64,000 nt of DNA, taken from positions 1,033,266 through 1,097,265 of the forward strand of contig NZ_JANUCA010000001.1 of NCBI RefSeq assembly GCF_024807145.1. Reading direction: 5' to 3'. Position 1 is the stretch's first letter. Each line of letters opens with the position of its first letter. This DNA is from Microbacterium sp. AK031 (GTDB taxonomy: Bacteria; Actinomycetota; Actinomycetes; Actinomycetales; Microbacteriaceae). Positions 49,902-59,459 of the stretch are shown here, piece after piece. Below the pieces are notes generated by a model. It saw only the letters and a list, made by a program, of their open reading frames with translations. It made no database searches and was not told where the DNA came from. The position numbers and the translations under genes were made by a program.

Positions 49902-50885
49902 TTGATCAAGTATCTCCTCCGCCGTACCCTCGGCTGGTTGTTGATGATCGTGGTCGCGACCAACATCACGTACTTCCTGGCTTGGGGCTTCCTCAACCCG
50001 CGGAACAACTACGTCGGTCGTCGCCCTCCGCTCAGCGAAGAGCAGATCTCCAACCTTCTCCTCCCTCGTAATCTGGACTCCAACGTGCCGCTCATCGAAC
50101 GGTGGTGGACCTGGTTCAGCGGAATCCTCTTCCGCTGGGATTGGGGTGTGAGCCCGACGGGCGGCTCCGTGAACGAGCAGGTCGCCTACCGCATGTGGAT
50201 CAGCGCGGAGCTCGTGCTCGGCGCGACGATCATCATGACCGTCCTCGGCATCGCGCTCGGCGTCTACACCGCATCGAGGCAGTACAAACTCGCCGACCGT
50301 ATCGGCCAGGCGACATCGATCATCACGATGAACGTCAACATCATCGTCGCGGCCCTCGGCCTCGTGCTCCTCGCAATCGCATTCAACGACTGGCTCGGCG
50401 TACGTGTCTTCTACGTGACCGGTTCATCCAGCAAGGGTGTGGAAGGGTTCTTCCCGGTCCTGATCGACGCCCTTCAGCACATCACGCTGCCGACCATCGC
50501 ACTGGTGATCGTCGGCTATGCAGGCACGCACTTCCTGCAGCGCTCGCTGCTGCTCGACAACATCAATGCCGACTATGTGCGCACCGCGCGGGCCAAGGGA
50601 CTCACCAAGCCGCAGGCGATCCGTAAGCACGCACTGCGTACATCGCTCATCCCTGTGGCCACGCAGGTGGCGTTCAGCATCCCCGCCGTGTTCACCGGGG
50701 CGGTGCTCACCGAGACGATCTTCGCGTGGAACGGCATGGGCAAGTACTTCATCGAGACCATCGTGAAGAGCGACATCCACGGTGTCGTCGCCACCGCGGC
50801 GTTCGCCGGGCTGCTGACCGCGCTCGGAGCGATCCTCTCCGACATCGTAGTCGTCGTTCTCGATCCGCGAGTGAGGGTGAGCTGA
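49902..50885 (+). CDS. Oligopeptide ABC transporter permease (DppB/OppB type)
   Basis: Membrane subunit of 327 residues with six hydrophobic helices. The N-terminal IKYLLRRTLGWLLMIVVATNITYFL is typical of the first permease of this class, and the ATPase-coupling EAA-like loop reads DYVRTARAKGLTKPQAIRKHALR near 225-247. Starts with TTG at 49902, with AAAGAGAAAG as a weak ribosome binding site; no ATG is available before the first helix. First gene of a four-gene importer cluster. Confidence 0.9.
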   Translation: MIKYLLRRTLGWLLMIVVATNITYFLAWGFLNPRNNYVGRRPPLSEEQISNLLLPRNLDSNVPLIERWWTWFSGILFRWDWGVSPTGGSVNEQVAYRMWISAELVLGATIIMTVLGIALGVYTASRQYKLADRIGQATSIITMNVNIIVAALGLVLLAIAFNDWLGVRVFYVTGSSSKGVEGFFPVLIDALQHITLPTIALVIVGYAGTHFLQRSLLLDNINADYVRTARAKGLTKPQAIRKHALRTSLIPVATQVAFSIPAVFTGAVLTETIFAWNGMGKYFIETIVKSDIHGVVATAAFAGLLTALGAILSDIVVVVLDPRVRVS

Positions 50886-50887
50886 GC

Positions 50888-51817
50888 ATGACTGAAATGA
50901 TGGACCCCACTGTCGAAGCGCCCGTGGCCCCGGGGCTTCCGGAGAAGTCCGACGGCAAGGCGATGTCGAAATGGACGTTGTACACGCGGCGTTTCATGCG
51001 CAACAAACCCGCCGTCGGCGGCATCGTCATCTTCCTGCTACTGGTGCTGTTCGCGATCTTCGCTCCTCTCATCGCGGAGTACGATCACATCGAGCTCGAC
51101 TTCCTGAACCTCGGGACCCCGCCGTCACTGGAGCATTGGTTCGGCACCACACCGTCCGGCAACGACACCTTCGCCCAGGTCGCGATCGGCCTGCAGCGCT
51201 CTCTCATGATCGCGGTGACCGTGTCGGTGGGAACGACGATCATCTCCGCCCTGGTCGGCACTGCAGCTGCGTACTTCGGAGGCTGGACTGAGAAGATCAC
51301 ACTCACGGTCATCCACTTCATGATGGTCATCCCGAGCTTCCTCATCCTCTCGCTCCTGTCGAACCGCTCCGGTGGCGACTGGAGAGTCATCGCGCTGATC
51401 ATGATCTTCGTCGTGGGCTGGTATTTTCCCGCGCGTGTCATCTGGACGACCGCCCTCTCTCTTCGTGAGCGCGAGTACATCCACGCGGCCCGCTACATGG
51501 GCGTCCGCGGTATGACGATCGTCGTGCGTCACCTGCTGCCGAACATCGGTTCGCTGCTCGTGATCAACTTCACCCTCGGCATCGTCGGAGCCGTCATGGC
51601 CGAGACGGGCCTGTCCTTCATCGGGTTCGGCGTGAAGATCCCTGATGTGTCGCTCGGCTCGCTGATCGGCTCTGGCGCGAACACGATCACCAGCGCACCC
51701 TGGCTGTTCTACTTCCCCGCAGCAGCGCTGACATTGCTCACCGTGTCCATGGCGCTCGTCGCCGACGGCCTGCGTGATGCCCTCGATCCCACTTCAGCAG
51801 CAGGAGGCCGCGCATGA
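50888..51817 (+). CDS. Oligopeptide ABC transporter permease (DppC/OppC type)
   Basis: Second permease, 309 residues. Residues 1-30 are polar; then RRFMRNKPAVGGIVIFLLLVLFAIFAPLIAEYD marks the OppC N-terminal helix. The coupling loop reads EYIHAARYMGVRGMTIVVRHLLPNI near 196-220. The ATG is three bases past the first permease stop. Pairs with the upstream permease to form the channel. Confidence 0.92.
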   Translation: MTEMMDPTVEAPVAPGLPEKSDGKAMSKWTLYTRRFMRNKPAVGGIVIFLLLVLFAIFAPLIAEYDHIELDFLNLGTPPSLEHWFGTTPSGNDTFAQVAIGLQRSLMIAVTVSVGTTIISALVGTAAAYFGGWTEKITLTVIHFMMVIPSFLILSLLSNRSGGDWRVIALIMIFVVGWYFPARVIWTTALSLREREYIHAARYMGVRGMTIVVRHLLPNIGSLLVINFTLGIVGAVMAETGLSFIGFGVKIPDVSLGSLIGSGANTITSAPWLFYFPAAALTLLTVSMALVADGLRDALDPTSAAGGRA

Positions 51818-53742
51818 GCACAGTTCTCTCCGTTCGTGATCTCACGGTCAGCTTCCCGTCCGAAGCCGGACGCGTCGACGCTGTTCGCGGCGTCTCCTTC
51901 GACCTCGAGGCGGGCAAGACACTCGGCATCGTGGGCGAATCCGGTTCGGGCAAGTCCGTCACCTCGCTCGCGATCATGGGCCTGCTCGATGAGAACGCCC
52001 GCGTCACGGGTTCGATCATCTACGACGGCCAGGAGCTGCTCGGCAAGTCCGACAAGCAGATGTCGGTCATCCGCGGCAACGGCATCGCCATGATCTTCCA
52101 GGACCCGCTGACCTCTCTGACGCCGGTGTTCACGGTCGGCGACCAGCTCATCGAGGCGCTCACCGTGCACCGCAGCATGTCTAAGCAGGAGGCGTGGGAC
52201 CGCTCCATCGAACTGCTGCGGGTGGTCGGCATCACGCAGCCGGAGAAGCGCATGAAGGGCTTCCCGCACGAATTCTCCGGCGGTATGCGCCAGCGCGTGG
52301 TCATCGCGATCGCGATGGCCAACAACCCGAAGCTGATCATCGCGGACGAGCCCACCACTGCGCTCGATGTGACGATCCAGGCGCAGATCCTCGACCTCAT
52401 AGAGAAGGCCCAGGCAGAGACGGGCGCCGCGACCATCATGATCACCCATGACATGGGTGTGGTCGCCCGGCTGGCCGACGACGTCATGGTCATGTACGCC
52501 GGCAAGCCCATCGAACATGCACCCGTCGGTGAACTCTTCCACAACACCCGGATGCCGTACACGATAGGCCTCCTGGGTGCGATCCCTCGTGTCGACAAAG
52601 CGGAGAAAGAGCCGCTGATTCCGATCAAGGGCAACCCGCCGCTGCTGATCAACCTGCCGGATGCCTGCCCGTTCGCCGACCGCTGCCCGATCGTGATGGA
52701 TGCGTGCCACCAGCGCGAGCCCGATCTCCTCGACGTGCCGTCTCTCACAGACGCACCTCATCAGGCAGCGTGCATCCGCGCACACGAGATCGACGAGAAC
52801 GGCTTCATCGGCGGCCTTCCCGTCTACCCCGTCCCGGAGATCCCGGAGAGCGACCTGACCCGCACGCCGCGCGAGCTGCGTCCGATCACGCTCGACGTGC
52901 GCAACATGAACAAGGTGTTCCCTCTCATGAAGGGCGCATTCTTCAAGCGCAAGGTCGGCGAGGTGCATGCGGTCAAGAACGTGAGCTTCGACGTCCGCGA
53001 AGGTGAGACGATGGCCATCGTCGGCGAGTCCGGCAGCGGCAAGACGACGACGCTGCTGCAGATCATGGATCTGGTCAAACAGCACGACGGTGACATCATC
53101 ATCAACGGCACGAGTGTCAACGACATCACCAGCCACTCCATCGAGCGCAAGGTCCGTCGCGACATCCAGATCGTCTTCCAGGACCCGATGGGCGCGCTCG
53201 ACCCGCGCATGACAGTGGCCGACGTCATCGCCGAGCCGCTGCGCGCGATCGGGACGTCGAAGGACGAGGTGCACCGTCGCGTCAAGGAGCTCATGGATGT
53301 GGTCGGCCTCAACCCCGCCCACATCGACCGGTTCCCCGGTGCATTCTCCGGCGGGCAGCGCCAACGCATCGGCATCGCCCGCGCGCTCTCCACCAATCCG
53401 AAGGTCATCGTCCTCGACGAACCGGTGTCGGCACTTGACGTGTCGATCCAGGCCGGTGTGATCAACCTGCTCGACGAGCTCAAGGTCAAACTCGGCGTCT
53501 CGTACCTGTTCGTCGCTCACGACCTCTCGGTGGTGCGCCACATCGCCGACCGCGTCGCTGTGATGTATCTCGGTGATTTCGTCGAGCACGGCGATGTCGA
53601 CGACATCTTCGAGAACCCGCAGCACCCGTACACGAAGGCACTGCTCTCGGCGATCCCTGTGCCGGATCCCGACATCGAGCGCACTCGTGAGCGGCTCACC
53701 TTCAACCCGGCGACGATGCAGGCAGAGGCCTCTGCGGTCTGA
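51814..53742 (+). CDS. Oligopeptide ABC transporter, fused double ATP-binding protein (DppD-DppF)
   Basis: Two complete ATPase domains in one chain of 642 residues. First domain: Walker A GESGSGKS near 46, signature FSGGMRQRVVIAIAMAN near 159, Walker B IADEPTTALD. Second domain: Walker A GESGSGKTT near 405, signature FSGGQRQRIGIARALS near 510, Walker B VLDEPVSALD. Between them a Cys-rich OppD-type linker (CPFADRCPIVMDACHQREP near 287-305) could bind an Fe-S cluster or zinc. The start overlaps the stop of the second permease (ATGA). A fused pair forces one copy of each domain per importer. Confidence 0.95.
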   Translation: MSTVLSVRDLTVSFPSEAGRVDAVRGVSFDLEAGKTLGIVGESGSGKSVTSLAIMGLLDENARVTGSIIYDGQELLGKSDKQMSVIRGNGIAMIFQDPLTSLTPVFTVGDQLIEALTVHRSMSKQEAWDRSIELLRVVGITQPEKRMKGFPHEFSGGMRQRVVIAIAMANNPKLIIADEPTTALDVTIQAQILDLIEKAQAETGAATIMITHDMGVVARLADDVMVMYAGKPIEHAPVGELFHNTRMPYTIGLLGAIPRVDKAEKEPLIPIKGNPPLLINLPDACPFADRCPIVMDACHQREPDLLDVPSLTDAPHQAACIRAHEIDENGFIGGLPVYPVPEIPESDLTRTPRELRPITLDVRNMNKVFPLMKGAFFKRKVGEVHAVKNVSFDVREGETMAIVGESGSGKTTTLLQIMDLVKQHDGDIIINGTSVNDITSHSIERKVRRDIQIVFQDPMGALDPRMTVADVIAEPLRAIGTSKDEVHRRVKELMDVVGLNPAHIDRFPGAFSGGQRQRIGIARALSTNPKVIVLDEPVSALDVSIQAGVINLLDELKVKLGVSYLFVAHDLSVVRHIADRVAVMYLGDFVEHGDVDDIFENPQHPYTKALLSAIPVPDPDIERTRERLTFNPATMQAEASAV

Positions 53743-53750
53743 TCATGTTT

Positions 53751-53768
53751 CCAGCCGGTAACGGCTGG
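53751..53768 (+). terminator. Small hairpin after the double ATPase gene
   Basis: CCAGCCG pairs with CGGCTGG around a GTAA loop, nine bases after the stop. It could partly end transcription or protect the upstream mRNA, letting the binding protein be made from its own or a longer-lived transcript. Confidence 0.45.
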
Positions 53769-53874
53769 TCACCGTCCGATAACAGTTACGCGCCATTCAC
53801 TGTGACCACGCGAATTCGGTGAGCGTCCGAACTATTCTTCCCTGTATGACACGCCGAAAGGCGGAAGGAGAACC

Positions 53875-55581
53875 ATGAAGCAGCACAAGCTGATGGGGGC
53901 GATCGCATTCAGCGGCGTCCTCGCACTTGCCCTCGCGGGCTGCGCGAGCGGCACCGGTGACAACGGTGGCGACGGCGGCGCAGAGCCCGTCGAGACCAAG
54001 GCCTCGGACTACAACCCGCAGGAACGCGACGCCCTTCAGACCGGCGGCGAAGCCCGTTTCCCGATCAACGAGATCCCGGAACAGCTGAACTCGTTCAACG
54101 GCGATGGTTCGGCAGACACTGCGCGTATCGCTGCCTGGTACATGCCGCAGATCCTTCTTCAGAAGGACGACGGCACCCCGTACAAGCACGACGCGTACCT
54201 CGACGAGTGGAGCATCGACACCGTCGACGGCAACACCCAGATCACCTTCACGTTCACCGAGGAGGCGCACTGGAACGACGGCACCAACATGGACTGGACG
54301 GCCATCGAGGCCACGTGGAAGGCCAACAACGGCACCGACGAGGCGTTCAACCCGAACGCGACCGACGGCTACAAGCAGATCGCATCTGTCGAGCAGGGTG
54401 ACACCGCAAAGACCGCGATCGTCACTTTCGACGGTGAGTTCGCCTGGCCGGAGATGCCGTTCCTCACGGGCATCATCCACCCGGCACTGGCCGACCCCGC
54501 GACCTTCAACGAAGCCATGATCGGCAACCCGCACCCCGAGTGGGGCGCAGGGCCGTACATGATCGACGAGTTCGACGCGAACGGCGGATACGTCTCGTTC
54601 GTTCCGAACACCGAGTGGTGGGGCGACGAGCCGCTGCTGGAGAAGGTCTCCTTCCAGGCGATGGATGCCGCAGCATCGATCAACGCGTTCAAGGCGGATG
54701 AGATCGACCAGGTCGGTGTCAACACGAAGGACCGCCTCGCTCAGGTCAAGGACATGGAAGACATCACGATCTACCGTGCCACGCAGACCGCGAGCACGCT
54801 GATCCAGGTCGACGCCACGAAGCCGCAGTTCGAGGACGTCAAGGTTCGCGAGGCGTTCTTCAAGGCGATCAACATCGACCAGCAGAAGGAGATCGCCTGG
54901 AATGGTCTGGACTACGAGGAGGAGCCCGCCGGCTCCCTCACGCTGTTCCCGTTCCAGCCCGGCTACAGCAACGCGCTCGATGAGGCCGGCTGGGAGTACA
55001 ACCCTGAGGACTCCATGGCTCTCCTCGAGGAAGCCGGCTGGACCGAGGGTGAAGACGGCATCCGCGAGAAGGACGGCGAGAAGCTGTCGGTCATCTTCCC
55101 GGTGTGGAGCGACGACGCGACGCAGGAAGCGATCGCCAAGTCCCTCCAGGCGCAGATGAAGGAGGTCGGCATCGACTTCCAGATCGACATCCGTCCGTCG
55201 ACCGACTTCTCGAACGACTACACATCGAAGAACTGGGACGTCTCGTCGCTCCGGTTCACCTCGTCGGACCCGTTCGGTGCGGCCTGGTTCTGCCAGCTGT
55301 ACTGCATGGACATGGGCCTGAACCTCTCGGGCGTCCAGTCCGAGGAGATGGACCAGCGCATCCACGATGAGGTCGAGTCCCTCGCGACTGCTGAAGAGCA
55401 GACGGCTGCGGCGATGAAGCTCGAGGCGGAGATCTTCCAGGACTGGGGCCTCATCCCGCTCTACAACGGCCCGTCCATCTCGGCTGTCAAGACCGGTCTC
55501 GCGAACCTCACCCCTGAGCCCTACGTGGGCCTGGACGGCTTCGGCGTCCAGCCGGTGGAGAACGTGGGCTGGGAGAAGTAA
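53875..55581 (+). CDS. Oligopeptide ABC transporter substrate-binding lipoprotein (family 5)
   Basis: 568 residues. Signal peptide with lipobox LALALAGC (Cys near 23), then a Gly/Asp-rich spacer and an SBP_bac_5 fold. Family segments include ITFTFTEEAHWNDG, then PHPEWGAGPYMIDEFDANGGYVSF, and VREAFFKAINIDQQKEIAW. The mature protein is acidic. It captures peptides outside the membrane and hands them to the two permeases upstream. GGAAGGAGAA gives a strong ribosome binding site. A 132-base gap with a hairpin separates it from the ATPase gene. A strong terminator follows. Confidence 0.94.
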   Translation: MKQHKLMGAIAFSGVLALALAGCASGTGDNGGDGGAEPVETKASDYNPQERDALQTGGEARFPINEIPEQLNSFNGDGSADTARIAAWYMPQILLQKDDGTPYKHDAYLDEWSIDTVDGNTQITFTFTEEAHWNDGTNMDWTAIEATWKANNGTDEAFNPNATDGYKQIASVEQGDTAKTAIVTFDGEFAWPEMPFLTGIIHPALADPATFNEAMIGNPHPEWGAGPYMIDEFDANGGYVSFVPNTEWWGDEPLLEKVSFQAMDAAASINAFKADEIDQVGVNTKDRLAQVKDMEDITIYRATQTASTLIQVDATKPQFEDVKVREAFFKAINIDQQKEIAWNGLDYEEEPAGSLTLFPFQPGYSNALDEAGWEYNPEDSMALLEEAGWTEGEDGIREKDGEKLSVIFPVWSDDATQEAIAKSLQAQMKEVGIDFQIDIRPSTDFSNDYTSKNWDVSSLRFTSSDPFGAAWFCQLYCMDMGLNLSGVQSEEMDQRIHDEVESLATAEEQTAAAMKLEAEIFQDWGLIPLYNGPSISAVKTGLANLTPEPYVGLDGFGVQPVENVGWEK

Positions 55582-55599
55582 GCACCACGCAACACTTGA

Positions 55600-55635
55600 G
55601 GCGGGGTCGGTGGTTCATCCACCGGCCCCGCCTTT
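55600..55635 (+). terminator. Intrinsic terminator of the peptide transporter operon
   Basis: A 14-bp stem GGCGGGGTCGGTGG with its complement (one G-T pair), 5-base loop, followed by TTTCT, 18 bases after the binding protein stop. Confidence 0.85.
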
Positions 55636-55636
55636 C

Positions 55637-55642
55637 TATGCT
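55637..55642 (+). promoter_or_regulatory. -10 box TATGCT of a leaderless transcript
   Basis: TATGCT, exactly six bases, then the ATG at 55649. It begins right after the terminator of the transporter operon. Confidence 0.65.
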
Positions 55643-55648
55643 GTACCC

Positions 55649-56386
55649 ATGGGCATCCAGGTCGTCTTCGTGCACGGCATCCGCACGTCAGCCACGATGT
55701 GGCGTGCCCAGCTCTCGCATCTCGCCGAGCGCGGAGTCGCCGCAACGGCCGTGGATCTGCCTGGCCACGGCTCGCGCATGTCGGAGGCATTCGTGCTAGA
55801 CGCGGCGATGGCGACGATCGACGACGCCGTGCGGGATGCGGCGGCACGAGGCCCTGTGCTGCTGGTGGGGCATTCGATGGGCGGCCTGATCTCCATCGCC
55901 TACGCCGGTGCGGCAGACTCTCCCCCGCCGGTCGCCGGGTTCATCGGCGCGTCCTGCACGGCATTGCCCCGCGGCGCCGGGCTCGCCGCATATCGATTCC
56001 TTGCGCGCAGATTCAACGCGCTCCCCGATAAGGGCCTGTGGCTCACCACGCAGATGCTCGCAGCCACCCTGCCCGACGAGACCAGATTCGACTTCGCCGC
56101 CGGCGGATACGCCTTCGACGCGCAGGACGTCGCGTTGGCGAGCCTCGCCGCCCTCGATCTCGCCGCCGACGTGCACCGCCTGCGCATGCCGCTGTGGTGG
56201 ATCAACGGTCAGTTCGACCAGCTGCGCCCGCAAGAGAGGCTGTTCACACGGCTCACGCCGCATTCCGAGCTCATCGTGGTTCCTCGCACGTCGCACCTCG
56301 TCACCGCGATGCGCCCCAGAGTATTCAACGCGCTGCTGGATCTGGCTGTCGCGACACTCGAGCAGGGCGCACCGCAACCGTCATGA
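55649..56386 (+). CDS. Alpha/beta hydrolase
   Basis: 245 residues. Oxyanion-hole region VFVHGIRTSATMW near 7-19, nucleophile elbow GHSMGG with Ser76, and a late RTSHLVTAM with the catalytic His; the acidic residue is probably Asp in NGQFDQLRP. No signal peptide. The substrate cannot be told; esterase or lactonase are possible. Leaderless ATG. Its 3' end overlaps the convergent MFS gene by about 60 bases. Confidence 0.88.
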   Translation: MGIQVVFVHGIRTSATMWRAQLSHLAERGVAATAVDLPGHGSRMSEAFVLDAAMATIDDAVRDAAARGPVLLVGHSMGGLISIAYAGAADSPPPVAGFIGASCTALPRGAGLAAYRFLARRFNALPDKGLWLTTQMLAATLPDETRFDFAAGGYAFDAQDVALASLAALDLAADVHRLRMPLWWINGQFDQLRPQERLFTRLTPHSELIVVPRTSHLVTAMRPRVFNALLDLAVATLEQGAPQPS

Positions 56387-57587
56387 CAGCGCCGATCACC
56401 GACAGGATGCCGGCCACGAGGAAGAGCAACCAGAATCCGCCGACGAGCGCCACGAGGGCGGCTCCCAGCAACGGCCCCAACAACTGACCGAGGCTGGCAG
56501 AGACGTTGACGATGCCGAGATCACGTGCGTGGTCTTCGACGCGCGGCAGCAGGTCTGTGGCGAGAGCAAGACTCACCGCCATGTACGCACCGTATCCGAC
56601 GCCCATGACGGCCGCCGCGATGGCGGTGCCGATGAAGGTCGGAGAGATGAGGATCATGACGGCGGACAGCGCCTGCACGAGGGCAGCGAGGATGACGATC
56701 GGCTTGCGGCGACCTGTGCGATCGGAGAGCGAGCCGGCGATGAGGGATGCCGCGACCACGAAGATCGTGTAGATCACGATCAGCACCAGTAGATCGTCTT
56801 CAGCCGTCGCCGCCGGAGAGCCGACCCCGTAGAGCAGGAAGAACAGCAGCAGCGCTGTGCCCAGCGCGTTACCGATGTTCACGGTGAGCCGGCTCGCCAG
56901 CACCCAGATGAAGTTCCGGTCGCGGAGCACGCCCATCCGTTCGCGCCACTCCCTCCGCGCAGCCGGACGCTCCCACCCGACCGGCGGGTCCGGCAGCAGC
57001 ACAGCGGTGCCCACGCCGACCGCCAGGATGAAGACCGCCAGCACGACGTAGCTCGCACCGATTCCGAGCCCGAGCAGCACGACCGCACCGACGCCGACGA
57101 CGATTCCGACCGCCTGTGCCGAGCTCACGAATGCGGATGCGGTGCCCCGCTGCGCGAACACCTGGTCGGCGATCATCGCAGTGAGCGCCGCAGAGATCAC
57201 GGCGATTCCGATGGATACGCCGACCCACGCGGCTCCCACACCCAGTGGTTCTGTGGCGGCTCCGGTGAGAAGGAGAGATGCCGCCGTCAGTAATGCACCC
57301 CCGATCGCCCAGGGCCGCCGCCGGCCCAAACGTGAACCGGTGCGATCCGAGAGCATGCCGGCGACAGGCCCGGCGATCACGCCTGCGATGCCGCCGACCG
57401 AGAGGATCAGCCCGGACCAGATGACGCCCGTGATCCAGTCGTTCTCACCGCCCGGCGTGTCCAGCTGCAGCGGAAGCAGCAGCTGGACGGGTGTGAGCTG
57501 CACGGTCCACACGGCCAGCCAGGCCACCGCGAACAGCGTCAGCCATGCCCCGCCCACGCGTCCGTCTCGCGGCATCAGCGTCTTCAT
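56325..57587 (-). CDS. MFS transporter, probably a sugar or glycoside permease
   Basis: 420 residues with 12 predicted hydrophobic helices. The loop after helix 2 reads GMLSDRTGSRLGRRRPWAIGGAL, and after helix 8 GSLSDRTGRRKPIVILAAL; the Arg-rich forms of both are typical of glycoside/sugar MFS permeases. GGAGG lies seven bases before ATG 57587, which overlaps the stop of the beta-glucosidase gene (ATGA). That coupling suggests it imports the glycoside cut by the enzyme; this is inference from context. Confidence 0.88.
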   Translation of the reverse strand: MKTLMPRDGRVGGAWLTLFAVAWLAVWTVQLTPVQLLLPLQLDTPGGENDWITGVIWSGLILSVGGIAGVIAGPVAGMLSDRTGSRLGRRRPWAIGGALLTAASLLLTGAATEPLGVGAAWVGVSIGIAVISAALTAMIADQVFAQRGTASAFVSSAQAVGIVVGVGAVVLLGLGIGASYVVLAVFILAVGVGTAVLLPDPPVGWERPAARREWRERMGVLRDRNFIWVLASRLTVNIGNALGTALLLFFLLYGVGSPAATAEDDLLVLIVIYTIFVVAASLIAGSLSDRTGRRKPIVILAALVQALSAVMILISPTFIGTAIAAAVMGVGYGAYMAVSLALATDLLPRVEDHARDLGIVNVSASLGQLLGPLLGAALVALVGGFWLLFLVAGILSVIGAVMTVAVRPARVSRQPDPAAR

Positions 57588-58951
57588 GATCGAGCCTCCG
57601 CAGACTTCGCCTCGGCTATCAGCGCGCGATACCACTCGTATGAGGCTTTCGGCGTGCGCTTCGATGTCTGATGGTCGACGTGGACGAGGCCGAAGCGCTG
57701 GGTGAAGCCATCCGCCCATTCGAAGTTGTCGAGCAGACTCCACACCGTGTACTCGTCGACGCGGACTCCCTGGGCGACAGCATCCGCCACCGCGCCGATG
57801 TGCGAGGCGAGGTACTCGATCCGACGGGTGTCGCCGAGAGGTCCGCTGACCTCATCCGGTTCCGGGAACGACGCGCCGTTCTCGCCGATGACGATGGGTG
57901 GCAGACGATCGCCGTAGCGACGCGCAGCATCCGTCAAGAACGCAGTGAGCGCGTGCGGCTGGATCCCCCAGAGCTCACCGAACCCCGTGTGCGCGACGCC
58001 GCGAGTCGGAACCTGGACGAACGGCACTTGCGCGCCTTCTGGCGCGGCGGCAACAGTCGTGGGGTTGTAGAAGTTCACCCCGTAGAACTCGGATGAAGCG
58101 GAGATCAGTTCCATGTCGCCGGCGTGCACAGGCATCTCCACGCCGAGCGGCGCGAGATCCGGGTAGGTACCGGTCAGCACCGGATCGGCGAAGAGGCGAT
58201 TGTGGATCAGGTCGTACACATGGGCGGCGGTCTGGTCGGCAACGGAGTCCGTCGCCGGCTGCACCCAGGTGTGGTTGTTCACGATGCCGACAGCTGTGGC
58301 GCCGTAGCCGCGAAGGATCTCTGCGGCGCGCCCGTGTGCGAGCAGCTGATGGTGCACCGTGGGCAGCGAGTCGAACAGCAGCTGCCGCCCCGGTGCGAGC
58401 TCACCGACGGCGTACCCCTGCAACGACGTCGACACCGGCTCATTGATCGTGTACCAGTTCTTCACACGATCGCCGAGGGCCGCTCCCACGATCTCCGTGT
58501 ACTCGGCGAACCGCAGGGCGGTGTCCCTCGCGAGCCACCCGCCGCCGGCTTCGAGGGCCGAAGGCAGATGCCAGTGGTACAGGGTCGGGAACGGCACGAT
58601 CCCCGCGTCGAGAAGCCCGTCGACCAGGCGCTCGTAGTAAGAGAGGCCCGCGGCTGCGCCCGGACCCGTGCCGTCCGGCTGCACACGCACCCACGAGATC
58701 GAGAAACGATATCTGTCGACGCCGAGGCCTTGCAGCAGAGCGATGTCCTCGGCGCTGCGGCGGTAGCTGTCCGGTCCTGGTTCCGCGCTCGAGCCATCTC
58801 GAACCCGGCCTGCGGTGTCGACGAAGTCATCCCAGATCGAGCGTCCGCGCCCATCCGCGCCGCGCGCGCCCTCGATCTGGAAGGCCGCGGTCGCCGCCGA
58901 CCATCGCAGTCCGGCCGGCACGGGAAATGTTCGGTCAGTCGCATCCGCCAT
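57584..58951 (-). CDS. Beta-glucosidase, glycoside hydrolase family 1
   Basis: Retaining glycosidase of 455 residues without a signal peptide, so it works on imported glycosides. The acid/base Glu171 is in WYTINEP, the nucleophile in VIGENGAS near 365, and the N-terminal WSAATAAFQIEGA is typical of GH1. NFEWADGFTQRFGLVHVD near the C-terminus forms the sugar-binding site. ATG 58951 has GAAGGAG at a good distance. Co-transcribed with the MFS gene. Confidence 0.95.
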   Translation of the reverse strand: MADATDRTFPVPAGLRWSAATAAFQIEGARGADGRGRSIWDDFVDTAGRVRDGSSAEPGPDSYRRSAEDIALLQGLGVDRYRFSISWVRVQPDGTGPGAAAGLSYYERLVDGLLDAGIVPFPTLYHWHLPSALEAGGGWLARDTALRFAEYTEIVGAALGDRVKNWYTINEPVSTSLQGYAVGELAPGRQLLFDSLPTVHHQLLAHGRAAEILRGYGATAVGIVNNHTWVQPATDSVADQTAAHVYDLIHNRLFADPVLTGTYPDLAPLGVEMPVHAGDMELISASSEFYGVNFYNPTTVAAAPEGAQVPFVQVPTRGVAHTGFGELWGIQPHALTAFLTDAARRYGDRLPPIVIGENGASFPEPDEVSGPLGDTRRIEYLASHIGAVADAVAQGVRVDEYTVWSLLDNFEWADGFTQRFGLVHVDHQTSKRTPKASYEWYRALIAEAKSAEARS

Positions 58952-59041
58952 GGATGACTCCTTCGGGTCGATAGCGCTCAGCATGCCGTATGCATCGGAC
59001 TCGGCGACAGTGGCACGCGATGGATTCCTGTCAGACCTGGT

Positions 59042-59047
59042 AGAGTT
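59042..59047 (+). promoter_or_regulatory. -10 box TAGAGT for rpsT
   Basis: TAGAGT about 103 bases before the rpsT start, the best -10 match in the divergent gap with the beta-glucosidase gene. The mRNA would have a leader of roughly 95 bases, enough for autoregulation by S20. Confidence 0.45.
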
Positions 59048-59149
59048 GGTTCTTGGCTTGCGTGTGGGTTCTTCCCTCACGATCGCCTGACAGCAGCCCT
59101 CTTCTGCTTACGGCATATCCCATCCATCCCTGAACGAAAGTTTCCACGC

Positions 59150-59410
59150 GTGGCAAACATCAAGTCGCAGATCAAGCGCAACAAGACCAACGAGAAGGCT
59201 ACGGCGCGCAACAAGGCCGTCAAGAGCGAACTCAAGACCCTCGTCCGCGGTACCCGCGAGGCCATCGCCAAGGGCGACAAGGCTGCTGCTGAGGCAGCAC
59301 TGAAGGTCACGTCGAAGAAGCTCGACAAGGCCGTCAGCAAGGGCGTGCTGCACCAGAACCAGGCAGCGAACCGCAAGTCGTCGATCGCCAAGCAGGTCGC
59401 TGCTCTCTGA
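59150..59410 (+). CDS. rpsT: 30S ribosomal protein S20
   Basis: 86-residue, Lys-rich helical protein that binds 16S r[24 protein letters not shown] is the standard opening, with GTG as start codon, and [16 protein letters not shown] the standard end. Only a weak GAAAG precedes the GTG. A strong terminator follows. Paired tail-to-tail with holA, its usual neighbour. Confidence 0.98.
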   Translation: MANIKSQIKRNKTNEKATARNKAVKSELKTLVRGTREAIAKGDKAAAEAALKVTSKKLDKAVSKGVLHQNQAANRKSSIAKQVAAL

Positions 59411-59421
59411 GCCGAACACTT

Positions 59422-59458
59422 CTGAAAGAACCCGTCCCAGTGGGGCGGGTTCTTTCAG
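59422..59458 (+). terminator. Terminator of rpsT
   Basis: A 17-bp stem starting CTGAAAGAACCCG with one G-T pair and a 3-base loop, 12 bases after rpsT. The other strand could end the holA transcript. Confidence 0.8.
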
Positions 59459-59459
59459 T

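Noticed and set aside
51709..53625. 638-codon open frame antisense to the double ATPase
   Set aside because: Shadow of the ATPase gene; composition is His/Asp/Arg-rich with no domain.
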